In this document: piece by piece, positions 36,953-45,364 of the stretch
How the letters are laid out: each line of letters starts with the position of its first letter
How positions within the stretch are numbered: the stretch's first letter is position 1
Assembly: GCF_004217565.1 (NCBI RefSeq)
Contig: NZ_SHLA01000001.1
Coordinates: 2,790,001 to 2,854,000 of the forward strand
From: Zhihengliuella halotolerans
GTDB taxonomy: Bacteria; Actinomycetota; Actinomycetes; Actinomycetales; Micrococcaceae
Length of the DNA: 64,000 nt
Direction of reading: 5' to 3'
Translations under genes and position numbers: made by a program
The notes under the pieces: generated by a model
What the model was told of the DNA's origin: nothing
Database searches by the model: none
Seen by the model: only the letters and a program-made list of their open reading frames with translations

Positions 36953-38278
36953 TCAGCGGCGATGCTGCGCGTCGAGCCGGTCCAGACGGGAGAGCACGAC
37001 GGCGCGGCGCGGCGAACGCGGCGGCAGGATCCGCAGCGCCGTGACCAGCGCGTCGACGTCCTCGGCGGCCTCGGGCAGCTCCAGATAGTCGGTGAGGACC
37101 TCGGGCCCGGCGTCGGCGAGCATCGCCTCGCGCAGGGCACCGGAGACCTCGCCCCTGATCGCCCGGATCCCGGGCGCGTCCGAACGGGGCAGGAGGAGCC
37201 CGTGATACAGGGCGAGGGCCTGCCGGTACCGGCCCTGCCCGACAAGGTCGAGCACGCTCCGGGCATCGCACCCGGGGGCCGGTTCGAGCCGGTAGGGCCG
37301 GGACGCCAACTCGAGACCGAAGCCGGCGTCCCGCAGCACGTGGCGCAGCCGCGCGATCTCGGCGCGCAGGGTCACGGTCCGCGCATCCTCGCCCAACAGC
37401 GCGACCGCCAGCGCCTCCGCGCTGAGCCCGCCTCCCGGATGCCTACTGTGATGCTTCGACGACTGGTGCCATGCCAGAAGGGTGGCGATCTCCGCGTGCC
37501 GTCCCGTCAGCGTCAGCGTTCCGGTGCCGCACGCGAGTTCGACGTCGTCGCGCCCGAGCGCGCTCAGGGTCGGCGCCTTGGCCGGCGTCGTGCGGCTGCG
37601 CGACGCGGGAGCCGGGCGCGGCACGTCCCCGCGGAACGCCGCGAAGCGAAGTTCGGCCTCGGCAGCGGCCACGGCGGCGCTCACGAGGCTCAGGGAGTGG
37701 ACGGCGACGGCCTCCGGCCCGCCCGTGATGTCGACGACGCCGAGCAGGCGCCCGTCCGGGCCGTGGATCGGCGCCGCCGTGCAGCTGAACCGGTGCGCGA
37801 TCTCGCTGAAGTGCTCCGCCCCGCTGACCTGGACGCCGCGGCCCGTGGCCAGGGCGGTTCCCGGCGCCGACGTGCCGACGGCGCGTTCGGACCAGTCGGC
37901 TCCCGGAACGAAGGCCATGGCCTCGGCGCGGCGGACGGCGTCGTCGTCGCCCTCGACCCACAGCAGTCGGCCGTCCGCATCCCCGACCGCCACGAGCAGA
38001 CCGGTGTCGCGCGCCGGCTCAACGAGCAGGCGCGTGATGACGGGGAGCACCGCGGAGAGCGGATGGTCTCGAAGGTAGGCGGCGAGGTCGCCGGAGGCCA
38101 GGGCGACGGGCGGTTCGATCCGCCCCGGGGCCAGGAATCCGAGCGACCGGCGCCACGAGTCGCCGACCACCGGCCGGAGGAGATCGAAGGCGCTGCCGGC
38201 TCCGACGTCACCCAGGACGCCGTGCGCGGCGCGGGCCGAGCGCTGGAGCGCAGGCTGTGCCGGCGTCGTCATCCCCAT
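36953..38278 (-). CDS. GAF-domain regulator (AcoR-like, without AAA+ domain)
   Basis: 441 residues. The N-terminal half resembles the sensor region of acetoin/alcohol regulators: [34 protein letters not shown], and a GAF domain ([39 protein letters not shown]). The C-terminal half lacks the sigma-54 ATPase domain but holds a DNA-binding-like part ([15 protein letters not shown] ... [20 protein letters not shown]), known in actinobacterial members. It is upstream of, and co-oriented with, the aldehyde/alcohol dehydrogenase operon. Confidence 0.8.
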   Translation of the reverse strand: MGMTTPAQPALQRSARAAHGVLGDVGAGSAFDLLRPVVGDSWRRSLGFLAPGRIEPPVALASGDLAAYLRDHPLSAVLPVITRLLVEPARDTGLLVAVGDADGRLLWVEGDDDAVRRAEAMAFVPGADWSERAVGTSAPGTALATGRGVQVSGAEHFSEIAHRFSCTAAPIHGPDGRLLGVVDITGGPEAVAVHSLSLVSAAVAAAEAELRFAAFRGDVPRPAPASRSRTTPAKAPTLSALGRDDVELACGTGTLTLTGRHAEIATLLAWHQSSKHHSRHPGGGLSAEALAVALLGEDARTVTLRAEIARLRHVLRDAGFGLELASRPYRLEPAPGCDARSVLDLVGQGRYRQALALYHGLLLPRSDAPGIRAIRGEVSGALREAMLADAGPEVLTDYLELPEAAEDVDALVTALRILPPRSPRRAVVLSRLDRLDAQHRR

Positions 38279-38466
38279 CGCGTTCCTCTCGGATTCGTGC
38301 GCCGCGGGCCGGCTCGATCCTGACGCCGTCAGTCCACGCCGACGGCGGGACTCGGCGCGTGGCGCGCATCACATGCCTGCTCTGCAGTCTATGCCCGCCG
38401 ACGCCGCCCGGCCAGAGCGCCTCCGGGGTCTAGTCAAGCGCGGCGCGCGGTGTCATAGTTGGCCTC

Positions 38467-38886
38467 ATGAGTCGAATGATCTTCGTCAATCTGCCCACCG
38501 ATGATCTGGCCGCTGCGGACGCCTTCTACGGTGCGCTCGGATTCACCAAGAACGAGCAGTTCTCCGACGAGAACGCCTCGAGCTGGGTCATTTCGGAATC
38601 GATCACCGTCATGGTGCTCGCGCGGAACTTCTTCGCGACGTTCCTCGTCGGGACCGACGCGCCCCACCTGCCGGGCGCCGGCGGGGACCGCGAGGTCCTC
38701 AACGCCCTGTCCTGCGAGTCCACCGAGGAGGTCGATCAGCTGATGTCCCTGGCCGCGGCGAACGGCGGCTCCACCTACCGGCAGGCGAACGCGCCGTTCC
38801 CGGGGATGTACCAGGGCGCCTTCGCCGATCCGGACGGCCACGTCTGGGAGCTCGCCTGGATGGACCCGGAAGCCATGCAGGGTTAG
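38467..38886 (+). CDS. VOC-family protein
   Basis: 139 residues, a single glyoxalase/extradiol-like domain: IFVNLPTDDLAAADAFYGALGF at the start and FADPDGHVWELAWMDPE at the end. This subgroup (with a MYQGAFADPDGH strand) is widespread and uncharacterised. No ribosome site is visible; CATAGT at 38452-38457 lies about ten bases before the ATG, so the mRNA may be leaderless. Its stop overlaps the convergent methyltransferase stop by four bases. Confidence 0.82.
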   Translation: MSRMIFVNLPTDDLAAADAFYGALGFTKNEQFSDENASSWVISESITVMVLARNFFATFLVGTDAPHLPGAGGDREVLNALSCESTEEVDQLMSLAAANGGSTYRQANAPFPGMYQGAFADPDGHVWELAWMDPEAMQG

Positions 38887-39659
38887 ACGGCGCGCGCCAC
38901 CCAGAGCGTCCAGCGGTCCTCCTCGCGGATCGCCCCTCCCTGCGGTAGGCGCTCCACGATGTAGGCGGCCAGGTCCGCCAGCTCGTCGTCGTCGAGCTCG
39001 TGCAGGATCGAGCGTCCCGCCCGCGAGACGATGTCTACTTCGATCTCCGCCGGCGACGCGTACGTCCTGCGCGGCTCATCGAACGTGTGCGGTTCCCCCG
39101 GCTCGAAGCCGGCTCCGGCCAACGCTCCGCCGATTCGTCCCGCGGTGGGCCGGCGGGCCGCTTCGACGTCGAGCAGCCGCGGGAACCGCTCGAAGAAGTA
39201 GCCCCGCAAGTGCTCGGGGCCACCCGGTCGGCGGACATCCTCCATCGTGCGGTCCTGCACGATGAGCATGCCGCCGGGCCGCAGGATGCGCCGCGCCTCG
39301 GCGAAAACCGCGTCCAGATCCGGCACGTGGTGGATCAGCGCCCGCTGCAGGACGAGGTCGAACTCTGCGTCCAATCGGCCCGTCGCGGCGGCGTCGCCCA
39401 CCTCGAACTCCAGCCGGTCCCGCTCACCCGCGTGCGTCTTCGCGCCGGCGACCATCGCGGCGGAGCCGTCGATTCCGACGACGTGCCCTGCGCCGGCGTC
39501 GAGCATCGCCAACGAGTAGATCCCTCCGCCGCAGCCGACGTCTGCGACGCGCGCACCGCCCAGATCGACGTGCTGGCGGACGAACTCCACCCAGCCACGA
39601 TCCGCCTCCCGGGTGGCATAGGTACCCTTGTTGCGCTCATCGTCGAAATCGATCGCCAT
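38883..39659 (-). CDS. Class I SAM-dependent methyltransferase
   Basis: 258 residues. SAM motif I is VADVGCGGGIYSLAM, motif II acidic residue in VVGIDGSAAM, and motif IV region LVLQRALIHHVPDLD. The C-terminal half (PRRTYASPAEIEVDI, HELDDDELADLAAYI) is typical of type 11 methyltransferases acting on small molecules. Substrate unknown. Single gene. Confidence 0.85.
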   Translation of the reverse strand: MAIDFDDERNKGTYATREADRGWVEFVRQHVDLGGARVADVGCGGGIYSLAMLDAGAGHVVGIDGSAAMVAGAKTHAGERDRLEFEVGDAAATGRLDAEFDLVLQRALIHHVPDLDAVFAEARRILRPGGMLIVQDRTMEDVRRPGGPEHLRGYFFERFPRLLDVEAARRPTAGRIGGALAGAGFEPGEPHTFDEPRRTYASPAEIEVDIVSRAGRSILHELDDDELADLAAYIVERLPQGGAIREEDRWTLWVARAV

Positions 39660-39713
39660 CGTGCCTCTCCCGTTGTGAGTCCCTGCCAGAAGCGGGTCAC
39701 TTCACTCTAACGC

Positions 39714-40583
39714 TCAGCCTTCGCCCCGGAAGCGCGGCGGAAGCATCCTGGCTCCGCCGTACATCGGGAATTCAAGCCCCCCGCAGTGACCTGCGAGTTC
39801 TTCCCACGGTCGATTGATCCCGTGGGTTCCGTGCTCGCGAACGCGGGCCACATGATCCAGATCCAGCACGCCGAAGAGGACCTCATCAGTGGCGCCCGCG
39901 CGCTGCATGATCGTGCCCTCCGGATCAACCAGCACGCTTTCGCCGACGCCGCAGGGTGCAGAACCGTTGAGATTGACGATGAAAACCTGGTTGGTGAACG
40001 CGTTGGCCCGTGCCATGACGAGCTCCATTTCCCGGTCCCGCGTCGTGGTCAGCGTGGGTTGGATGATGACCTCGGCCCCCATCCACGCCAGCTGCCTGGC
40101 CACCTCGGGAAAGCTGCCGTCGTAGCAGATCGCCAAGCCGATGCGCCCGATTCCTTCGATGTCGAAGGTCGTGAACGTGCTGCCGGCGTCGAGAGTCTCG
40201 TACGGCCGCCACGGGAAGATCTTCCGGTATCGAGCAACAATGCTGCCGGTCGGATCGATCGCAATCGCCGTGTTGTACAGGTGCCCGTCGTGGCGCTCCA
40301 CGAGGGAGCCCGGGACCAGCCAGATGCCCAGCTCCTGCGCGAGGACGCCGAGCCGATCCGTGACAGGGCCGGGAATCGTCGTCGCGGCGCGTTCGTTGAA
40401 ATCGGGATCCGGTTCCAACATCGCCTTGGGCGCGCCGAGCAGCAGTTCGGGTGCCACGACGAGGTCGAGCCCCGGCTTCATCTCGACGAGACTCCGAAGC
40501 TGGATTTCGAACCTAGCGAGTGTCGCATCGATGTCGCCGGCGACGGGGCTGGTCTGGATCGCTGCCAGTTTGAGGTTGCGCAT
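39714..40583 (-). CDS. Carbon-nitrogen hydrolase (nitrilase superfamily)
   Basis: 289 residues. Catalytic Glu-Lys-Cys triad: Glu in VAPELLLGA (about 46), Lys in RYRKIFPWRPYE (about 120), Cys in AICYDGSFPEVAR (about 154). Superfamily enzymes hydrolyse amides or nitriles to acids and ammonia; the FPWRPYET loop after the lysine resembles aliphatic amidase-like members. It begins 11 bp after the permease stop, so the imported compound is probably its substrate or is processed with it. Its composition is less GC-rich than the genes to the left. Confidence 0.87.
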   Translation of the reverse strand: MRNLKLAAIQTSPVAGDIDATLARFEIQLRSLVEMKPGLDLVVAPELLLGAPKAMLEPDPDFNERAATTIPGPVTDRLGVLAQELGIWLVPGSLVERHDGHLYNTAIAIDPTGSIVARYRKIFPWRPYETLDAGSTFTTFDIEGIGRIGLAICYDGSFPEVARQLAWMGAEVIIQPTLTTTRDREMELVMARANAFTNQVFIVNLNGSAPCGVGESVLVDPEGTIMQRAGATDEVLFGVLDLDHVARVREHGTHGINRPWEELAGHCGGLEFPMYGGARMLPPRFRGEG

Positions 40584-40594
40584 GGATGAATCCT

Positions 40595-42112
40595 TTATTC
40601 TGCAGGGTCGAGGACGTGGAAGTCGGTGCTGTCGGCGTTGCCGGTGGGGATGGTGCGGCGGCCGAAAAAGTCCGGAAGGAACCGGCGAACTGCCACGGTG
40701 ATGACGGCACCGAGGGCAAGCGCACCCACTCCTATCCAGAAAACGGTGCCGACTCCGAGCCAGGAGGCTCCCACGTACTCAGGCCGGGCCATCTCAACGG
40801 CACTGACGACGAAGACGAAGAGCATGAGGATCGCGCCGAGGCCCGGCAGAACTCCGGCGAGGACGAACGTCCCGGGGTTCCGCATCGCTGGTCGGAAGTA
40901 GACGATCGCCGCGATGGCCGTGGCCGCGTAGTACACCGCCACCATGAGCCCGATCGAGAGCACCGCCAGCCCGACGAAGTCAGGTGAGATGAGAGTGAGG
41001 ACAACAAGGGTCGCGATACTAAGGCCCGCCCACCAGATCGTCGCGGTACGCGGAGTGCTCCGCTTCGGTTCGACGGCGGCGATGGCACCCGGCAGGGCCC
41101 GGTAGGTTGCCATGCTGAGCCAAAAACGCGGCGTCGACATGGCTACTGTGAACAGCGCCGACAGTGCGGACAGCCCAACCGCCAGGGTGATGACTCGCCC
41201 GAAGAGGTCGCCGGTGGCCATCGGGCCGATGACGGAGAGGACGTCTTCGACAACGTCGTCGGACGTGATGAGATCGACGCCGCCGTAGGCCAGCGCGGCG
41301 ACAGAAGCGAACACGTAGAGCACCAGCAGGATGACCGTGGAGACGATTGCCGCTCGGCCCGGCGTGCGGGAGCGATGGGTGGTCTCCTCATTGACTGCGA
41401 TCAGCGCATCCCATCCCCAGTAGATGAACAGCGCCAGGACGACTCCAGCCACCAGACCAGCCGGATCCGCGCTCAGCGGGTTGAACCAGTCCAGTCGCAC
41501 GGGCTCAGCACTGGCTGGCGCTGTGCCACTGGTGATCGCGATCATGACGCCGAGACAGAATCCGCCGATGGCGACGATCTGGAGTGCGATCAGCGCATAC
41601 TGCACCCAGGAGGCGACTTCGATTCCGCGGACGGCCACAGCGGCGCTGACTGCGATGAGGACGATTGCGATGCTGATGGTCATTGCCGGGTTGGAGGCGA
41701 TGGTCTCCAAGCCGGCAGCGCTCAGGAGGTAGATTGTCGCGACTTGGGCCAGAGCCGCCGTCGCGATGAACGTGGCGACCTGGGGAACCCACCCTCCGAA
41801 GAACCAGCCGGCCCCCGGACCCAAGGCGCGGGAGATCCAGACGAACACACCGCCGCAGTCGGGCATCGCGCGGTTCAGGTCACGGAAGGCGAACGCGGTG
41901 AACAGGATGGGGATGAACCCCAGGAGAAACGCCGCGGGGGCGTGGACTCCCACCGAGTCGACCACGAATCCCAAGGTCACGGCGAGGCTGTACGCCGGTG
42001 CGACGGCGGCGAGGCCGACCGCGACGATCCGCATCATCCCGATCGCGTTGCGTTTCAGGCCCTTGCCGCCGGGCGGCGCCGTGGCGGTAGACAGGTGGAC
42101 AGATTCAGTCAT
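40595..42112 (-). CDS. APC-superfamily amino acid/amine permease
   Basis: 505 residues, 12 hydrophobic helices. The first-helix signature is GMMRIVAVGLAAVAPAYSLAVTLG and the next block RDLNRAMPDCGGVFVWISRALGPGAGW, typical of APC permeases for amino acids, amines or related nitrogen compounds. ATG 42112 has GAGGAG eight bases upstream. It forms an operon with the nitrilase gene and is divergent from a TetR gene with a double palindrome between them. Confidence 0.88.
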   Translation of the reverse strand: MTESVHLSTATAPPGGKGLKRNAIGMMRIVAVGLAAVAPAYSLAVTLGFVVDSVGVHAPAAFLLGFIPILFTAFAFRDLNRAMPDCGGVFVWISRALGPGAGWFFGGWVPQVATFIATAALAQVATIYLLSAAGLETIASNPAMTISIAIVLIAVSAAVAVRGIEVASWVQYALIALQIVAIGGFCLGVMIAITSGTAPASAEPVRLDWFNPLSADPAGLVAGVVLALFIYWGWDALIAVNEETTHRSRTPGRAAIVSTVILLVLYVFASVAALAYGGVDLITSDDVVEDVLSVIGPMATGDLFGRVITLAVGLSALSALFTVAMSTPRFWLSMATYRALPGAIAAVEPKRSTPRTATIWWAGLSIATLVVLTLISPDFVGLAVLSIGLMVAVYYAATAIAAIVYFRPAMRNPGTFVLAGVLPGLGAILMLFVFVVSAVEMARPEYVGASWLGVGTVFWIGVGALALGAVITVAVRRFLPDFFGRRTIPTGNADSTDFHVLDPAE

Positions 42113-42129
42113 GATGAGAGCTCCTCGTT

Positions 42130-42168
42130 TTATTTGAATGTGATTCAAATAACTGAAGAGCATTCAAA
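42130..42168. promoter_or_regulatory. Twin palindromic operator between permease and TetR genes
   Basis: A perfect palindrome with 10-base arms TTATTTGAAT and ATTCAAATAA around GTG spans 42130-42152. A second, weaker element of the same geometry (CTGAAG, AGC, ATTCAAA) is centred at 42160, 19 bp from the first centre. The perfect site is about 20 bp upstream of the permease ATG, where a bound TetR dimer would block transcription of permease and nitrilase; it may also control tetR itself. Confidence 0.7.
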
Positions 42169-42221
42169 CAACCGCCGCGCCGACTGTCAAGGGCTGACGT
42201 GAAATGGGGCACAATGGCAGG

Positions 42222-42833
42222 ATGGGACGCCCGAACAGACAGGCCGAACGACGGGCCGAGATCCTCCGCGCCGCGAAGGCCGTAGCCGTACGCGACGGCG
42301 CCGCGGGCACCACCCTCCGGGCCATCGCCACGCAAGCCGGCATGGAGCCACCAGCTGTTCTCTACTACTACGCAGGCGTCAGCGAGATCATTCGAGAGCT
42401 CGTCTTCGCCTCTTCGGACGCGTTCATCGAACGCGTGGAGAGCGCCGTCGAAGAAGCCGCTGACCCCATCGCCGGCTTGCGGGCCGCTATTGTCGCCGGG
42501 ACCACGGGCGGGCTGGACAGCCACGATTCGCGGGTCCTCTACGAGTTCTGGCCGGCCTCCCTGCGCGATGAGAGCATGAACGACGCCGACCGCGTCCTGG
42601 ACCAGCGAGAAGCTGCGATTTACGAACGAATCATCCAGCGCGGCGTCGACAACGGGAGCTTCCGCCCGGCGCTCGAGCCACGCGATCTGGCGTCCGCACT
42701 GGTGGCCCTCGAAGACGGACTCGTCATGGACATCCTCAACGGAACCAAGTCGCGGGATGAAGTCGTCTCGCTCATCTGCGCCGTCGCCGAACGCCTGGTC
42801 GACACACCACTGACCAACACCGAACCCGGTTGA
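42222..42833 (+). CDS. TetR/AcrR-family repressor
   Basis: 203 residues. The helix-turn-helix is TTLRAIATQAGMEPPAVLYYYAG (about 25-47), followed by a ligand-binding C-terminal domain (YEFWPASLRDE, ALVALEDGLVMDIL) of the TetR_C group. It is divergent from the permease-nitrilase operon and most likely senses their substrate. ATG 42222 (MGRPNRQAERR) is chosen over an in-frame ATG at 42204, as it gives the usual family N-terminus. Confidence 0.88.
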   Translation: MGRPNRQAERRAEILRAAKAVAVRDGAAGTTLRAIATQAGMEPPAVLYYYAGVSEIIRELVFASSDAFIERVESAVEEAADPIAGLRAAIVAGTTGGLDSHDSRVLYEFWPASLRDESMNDADRVLDQREAAIYERIIQRGVDNGSFRPALEPRDLASALVALEDGLVMDILNGTKSRDEVVSLICAVAERLVDTPLTNTEPG

Positions 42834-42837
42834 GCTG

Positions 42838-42912
42838 CTTCATCTCGCGCGCCTTCATGGAGATCTCGAAGGCCTTCGCGAGCGGACTGTACAGCCGGTA
42901 GTCCCCTCGCCG
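42838..42912. repeat. Left copy of a femX 3'-end repeat (cassette boundary)
   Basis: This stretch aligns with 56403-56478, the last 25 codons of the femX gene. By hand I count five substitutions and one single-base gap over 76 columns. Read on the minus strand it encodes DYRLYSPLAKAFEISMKAREMK, against DYRLNKPLAKAFEIYMKAREKK at the right end (each shown within 22 residues; the shared core is PLAKAFEI). The stop is replaced and the one-base gap breaks the frame. It ends one base before the GntR stop codon. Confidence 0.85.
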
Positions 42913-42913
42913 C

Positions 42914-43621
42914 CTAGTCCAGCGCCGACTTCCGCAACAGTTCCAGCCTCAGAGACCGTGCCGTTTCCATGTGATGGCGTGCGATCTCCCGCGCGTCGTC
43001 CGAGCGTTGTTCCGCAATGGCCTGCACAAGTGCAGCGTGCTCGTCGAGAGAACCCTCCCACCTGCCCTCGACGGAGAGCGTCGAATGCGGAGTGTGGACC
43101 AGATGCGTAGACAACCGCTCCAGCAGATCCTCGAGGATTCGATTGTGCGTTGCGGCCCAAACAGTCGCATGGAATTCGAGATTCGTTTTGATCCGCGTCA
43201 GGTCGGCCGGATCGCTCAGCCCACGGTCTCGATCCACGAGCGCTTCCAGCCGCATCATGTCCGCGGCCCCGCGGTTCCGGGCCGCCTGTCCGGCCGCCTC
43301 CTCCTCAAGCATGACCCGAAGATCGTAGATCTGGATGACTTGCTGCGGATCGACCTGGGGCACTTGCAGCCCACGAGTGGCACGCTCAAGAAGACCTTCG
43401 TGCTGGAGCCGGCCCAACGCTTCCCGCACGGGAGTCCGCGAGACACCAAATCTCTCGGAGAGTCCGACTTCTCGCAGAGCCGTTCCCGGAGGGTGGACCC
43501 CCGCGAGAATCTCATCACGCAGGGTGCGAAAAATTGCCTCGCGGTCGACACGTCCGGCGTGACCCGTGAGCTCTGACAATTTCCTTCTCCTCAACAGTGA
43601 AGCGGCCATCTGGCTGTCCAA
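42914..43621 (-). CDS. GntR-family regulator (FadR/FCD subfamily)
   Basis: 235 residues. The N-terminal winged helix (REVGLSERFGVSRTPVREALGRLQHEGLL, about 48-76) is followed by an all-helical FCD ligand-binding domain with its metal-site histidine FHATVW and a late EHAALVQAI / ARHHMETA. FCD regulators usually bind carboxylic acids. It is 23 bp downstream of the flavoprotein gene on the same strand. TGTATACA palindromes upstream of the flavoprotein gene and between aconitase and the dehydrogenase are likely targets. Confidence 0.88.
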   Translation of the reverse strand: MDSQMAASLLRRRKLSELTGHAGRVDREAIFRTLRDEILAGVHPPGTALREVGLSERFGVSRTPVREALGRLQHEGLLERATRGLQVPQVDPQQVIQIYDLRVMLEEEAAGQAARNRGAADMMRLEALVDRDRGLSDPADLTRIKTNLEFHATVWAATHNRILEDLLERLSTHLVHTPHSTLSVEGRWEGSLDEHAALVQAIAEQRSDDAREIARHHMETARSLRLELLRKSALD

Positions 43622-43644
43622 CCTACTACGAGGACAGTCTCACC

Positions 43645-45135
43645 CTACGCGCAGTTGCCGGCTCGACGTCCGAAGACCATGCCGGCAGCCAAACCGGTCC
43701 CCCCGGGATAATTTTCGCTGAACAAACCTCCGAGCATTTCCCCGCAAACGTAGAGCCCTCCGATGCACTCGCCCGCACTGTTGAGGACTCGTCCGTGCGT
43801 GTCGGCTTTGAGCCCGCCGAAAGTAAAGGTAATGCCGCATGTCACTGCGAATGCATAGTACGGCCCTGTCTGCAGCGGGGCAGCCCAGTTGCTCTTGGGC
43901 GGCCCGACATCGGCCAATCGACCGTCCTTGACGGTCGGGTCCCACGCGATACTGAGATCGATTGACTTGTTGAACGCCTGCACCGTCGCACCCAACGCTG
44001 CGGCGTCGATGCCGATCTTCCGAGCGAGCCCGTCGAGCGTATCGGCCTCAGCGACCGAAATGCCCGGCATGTCGTATTCTTCACTGCGCAGGAAGGAGCG
44101 TTGCTCCGCATCGAAGATCTGGTACGCGATGGATCCCGGCTGCCGCAGAATCTCCTTGCCGTATTTAGCGTAGGTGTAGTTGCGAAAATCTGCGCCCTCG
44201 TCCAAGAAGCGCCGACCCTCGGTGTTGACGATGATTCCCAGCGGGTACCCGCCGCGAGTGAGCCGGTTGGTCAGCTCCCTGTTGCTTTCGTTCTTTGCTG
44301 TAAACGCGTCCCACTGGACGCTGTGGCAGCTGCTCCAGTCGCCGCCAGGCACCGCTCCGATGTCGAGCGCCGCCCGAATCATGGCGCCGTCGTTGTACGG
44401 AGTGCCGCGCACCTTCGCGTTCTCCCAGCCGTCGCCTAAATACTGTTTGCGAAGCTCCGGATTCGCCTCGAATCCGCCAGCCGCCAGGACCACCGATTCC
44501 GCACGAATCCAGTCGACTCCGCCCGTCTCCGTCGCAAATTCGACGCCGACCACGCGGCCGTCCTCGACGACGAGTCCGGTGGCGCCGTGGCCGTAGCGGA
44601 CGTCGACTCCCAGTTCACGCGCGACCCGCGTGTGATCCGCGATGAGACCCTCACCTCCACCGACATTGCCGACATGGAGACCACCCCAGAAGAGGTAGCC
44701 GCCCCCTGGACGCTGATACGCCTGGCGTTCGTACATCAGGCGGTATTTCACTCCGAGGCCGCTGAGCCACTTCACCGCTTCCTTGCTCTCATGGACCAGA
44801 ACTTCCGTGAGATCCGAAGCATTGGCGCCATTCGTCACCTTGGCCAGGTCGGCGGCGTACTCCTCCGGCGAGTACGGGGGGACCTCCGTTTGCGAATGCC
44901 GGTCATCTGGCGCGATGAACGGCCTGAGGTCCGCCAAGCCATCATGGCTGATCCGCGTGGCGCCAGCCGTGTAGTAGCTGTTGCCGCCTGCCGTGTCTTC
45001 GTCGCCCTTTTCCAACACCACCACGGAACGCCCCCGCTCGGCGGCCGCGTGGGCGGCAGAGAAGCCGGCGTTCCCTCCGCCCACGACAACGACGTCCGCC
45101 TGCTGCGGCCGGTTATTCGAGCTGTGCACCTGCAT
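43645..45135 (-). CDS. FAD-dependent tricarballylate/fumarate-reductase-type dehydrogenase
   Basis: 496 residues of the FAD_binding_2 (fumarate reductase / ketosteroid dehydrogenase) family. FAD motif VVVVGGGNAGFSAAHAA; active-site region TRGGYPLGIIVNTEGRRFLDEG with the expected arginine; C-terminal CGEMLGGLFSENYPGGTGLAAG. Among the family this resembles TcuA, the tricarballylate dehydrogenase that makes cis-aconitate, and its neighbours (aconitase, tricarboxylate transporter, PrpF) agree. No TcuB-like iron-sulfur partner is present. ATG 45135 has GGGAGA upstream. Substrate assignment is inference. Confidence 0.8.
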   Translation of the reverse strand: MQVHSSNNRPQQADVVVVGGGNAGFSAAHAAAERGRSVVVLEKGDEDTAGGNSYYTAGATRISHDGLADLRPFIAPDDRHSQTEVPPYSPEEYAADLAKVTNGANASDLTEVLVHESKEAVKWLSGLGVKYRLMYERQAYQRPGGGYLFWGGLHVGNVGGGEGLIADHTRVARELGVDVRYGHGATGLVVEDGRVVGVEFATETGGVDWIRAESVVLAAGGFEANPELRKQYLGDGWENAKVRGTPYNDGAMIRAALDIGAVPGGDWSSCHSVQWDAFTAKNESNRELTNRLTRGGYPLGIIVNTEGRRFLDEGADFRNYTYAKYGKEILRQPGSIAYQIFDAEQRSFLRSEEYDMPGISVAEADTLDGLARKIGIDAAALGATVQAFNKSIDLSIAWDPTVKDGRLADVGPPKSNWAAPLQTGPYYAFAVTCGITFTFGGLKADTHGRVLNSAGECIGGLYVCGEMLGGLFSENYPGGTGLAAGMVFGRRAGNCA

Positions 45136-45162
45136 TGTTTTCTCCCTCGACGATTCTGTACT

Positions 45163-45178
45163 CCACTGTATACAGTGG
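45163..45178. promoter_or_regulatory. GntR operator candidate upstream of the flavoprotein gene
   Basis: Perfect 16-base palindrome CCACTGTATACAGTGG, 28 bp upstream of the flavoprotein ATG. Its core TGTATACA is repeated in the aconitase/dehydrogenase gap at 48134-48141. FCD-type GntR proteins bind palindromes of this size, and the GntR gene is the second gene of this operon. Confidence 0.7.
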
Positions 45179-45207
45179 GACACAGTATGCGCAAGAGGCG
45201 GGCAGGT

Positions 45208-45297
45208 TTACTGTTCGACCGGCCTGACCGCCACGACGGGGACCTCAGCATCCCTCGTGACTCGCTGAGCGTCGTCTACGAGGATGAACTTGCCCAT
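45208..45297 (-). pseudogene. Remnant of a universal stress protein C-terminus
   Basis: A 29-residue open frame starting ATG 45297 ends AQRVTRDAEVPVVAVRP, which looks like the last helix and strand of universal stress proteins (typically ...A-x-R-V-x-R-x-A-x-x-P-V-x-V-V-R-P). The ATP-binding part is missing upstream, and the sequence before ATG is not protein-like. Tricarboxylate-transporter clusters in actinobacteria often carry such a gene, so this may be a deletion scar. Low certainty given the short match. Confidence 0.35.
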
Positions 45298-45329
45298 GCT
45301 GGATCTTCGCCGCGTAGATCGTCGAGCTG

Positions 45330-45350
45330 CCCTGCCGAAGCCAGGCAGGG
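45330..45350 (-). terminator. Hairpin downstream of aconitase
   Basis: Arms CCCTGCC (45330-45336) and GGCAGGG (45344-45350) with a seven-base loop lie 15 bases past the aconitase stop codon. The stem is perfect but no T-run follows on the minus strand, so termination efficiency is uncertain. Confidence 0.45.
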
Positions 45351-45364
45351 GTCGCCCAGCGTGG

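Noticed and set aside
42838-42912. Left femX repeat as a coding gene end
   Set aside because: No start, fold or stop is present and one base is missing; it is a fragment.
43645-45135. 3-ketosteroid delta-1-dehydrogenase
   Set aside because: Same superfamily, but there are no steroid genes nearby while aconitase and Tct genes are; tricarboxylate dehydrogenase is the better reading.
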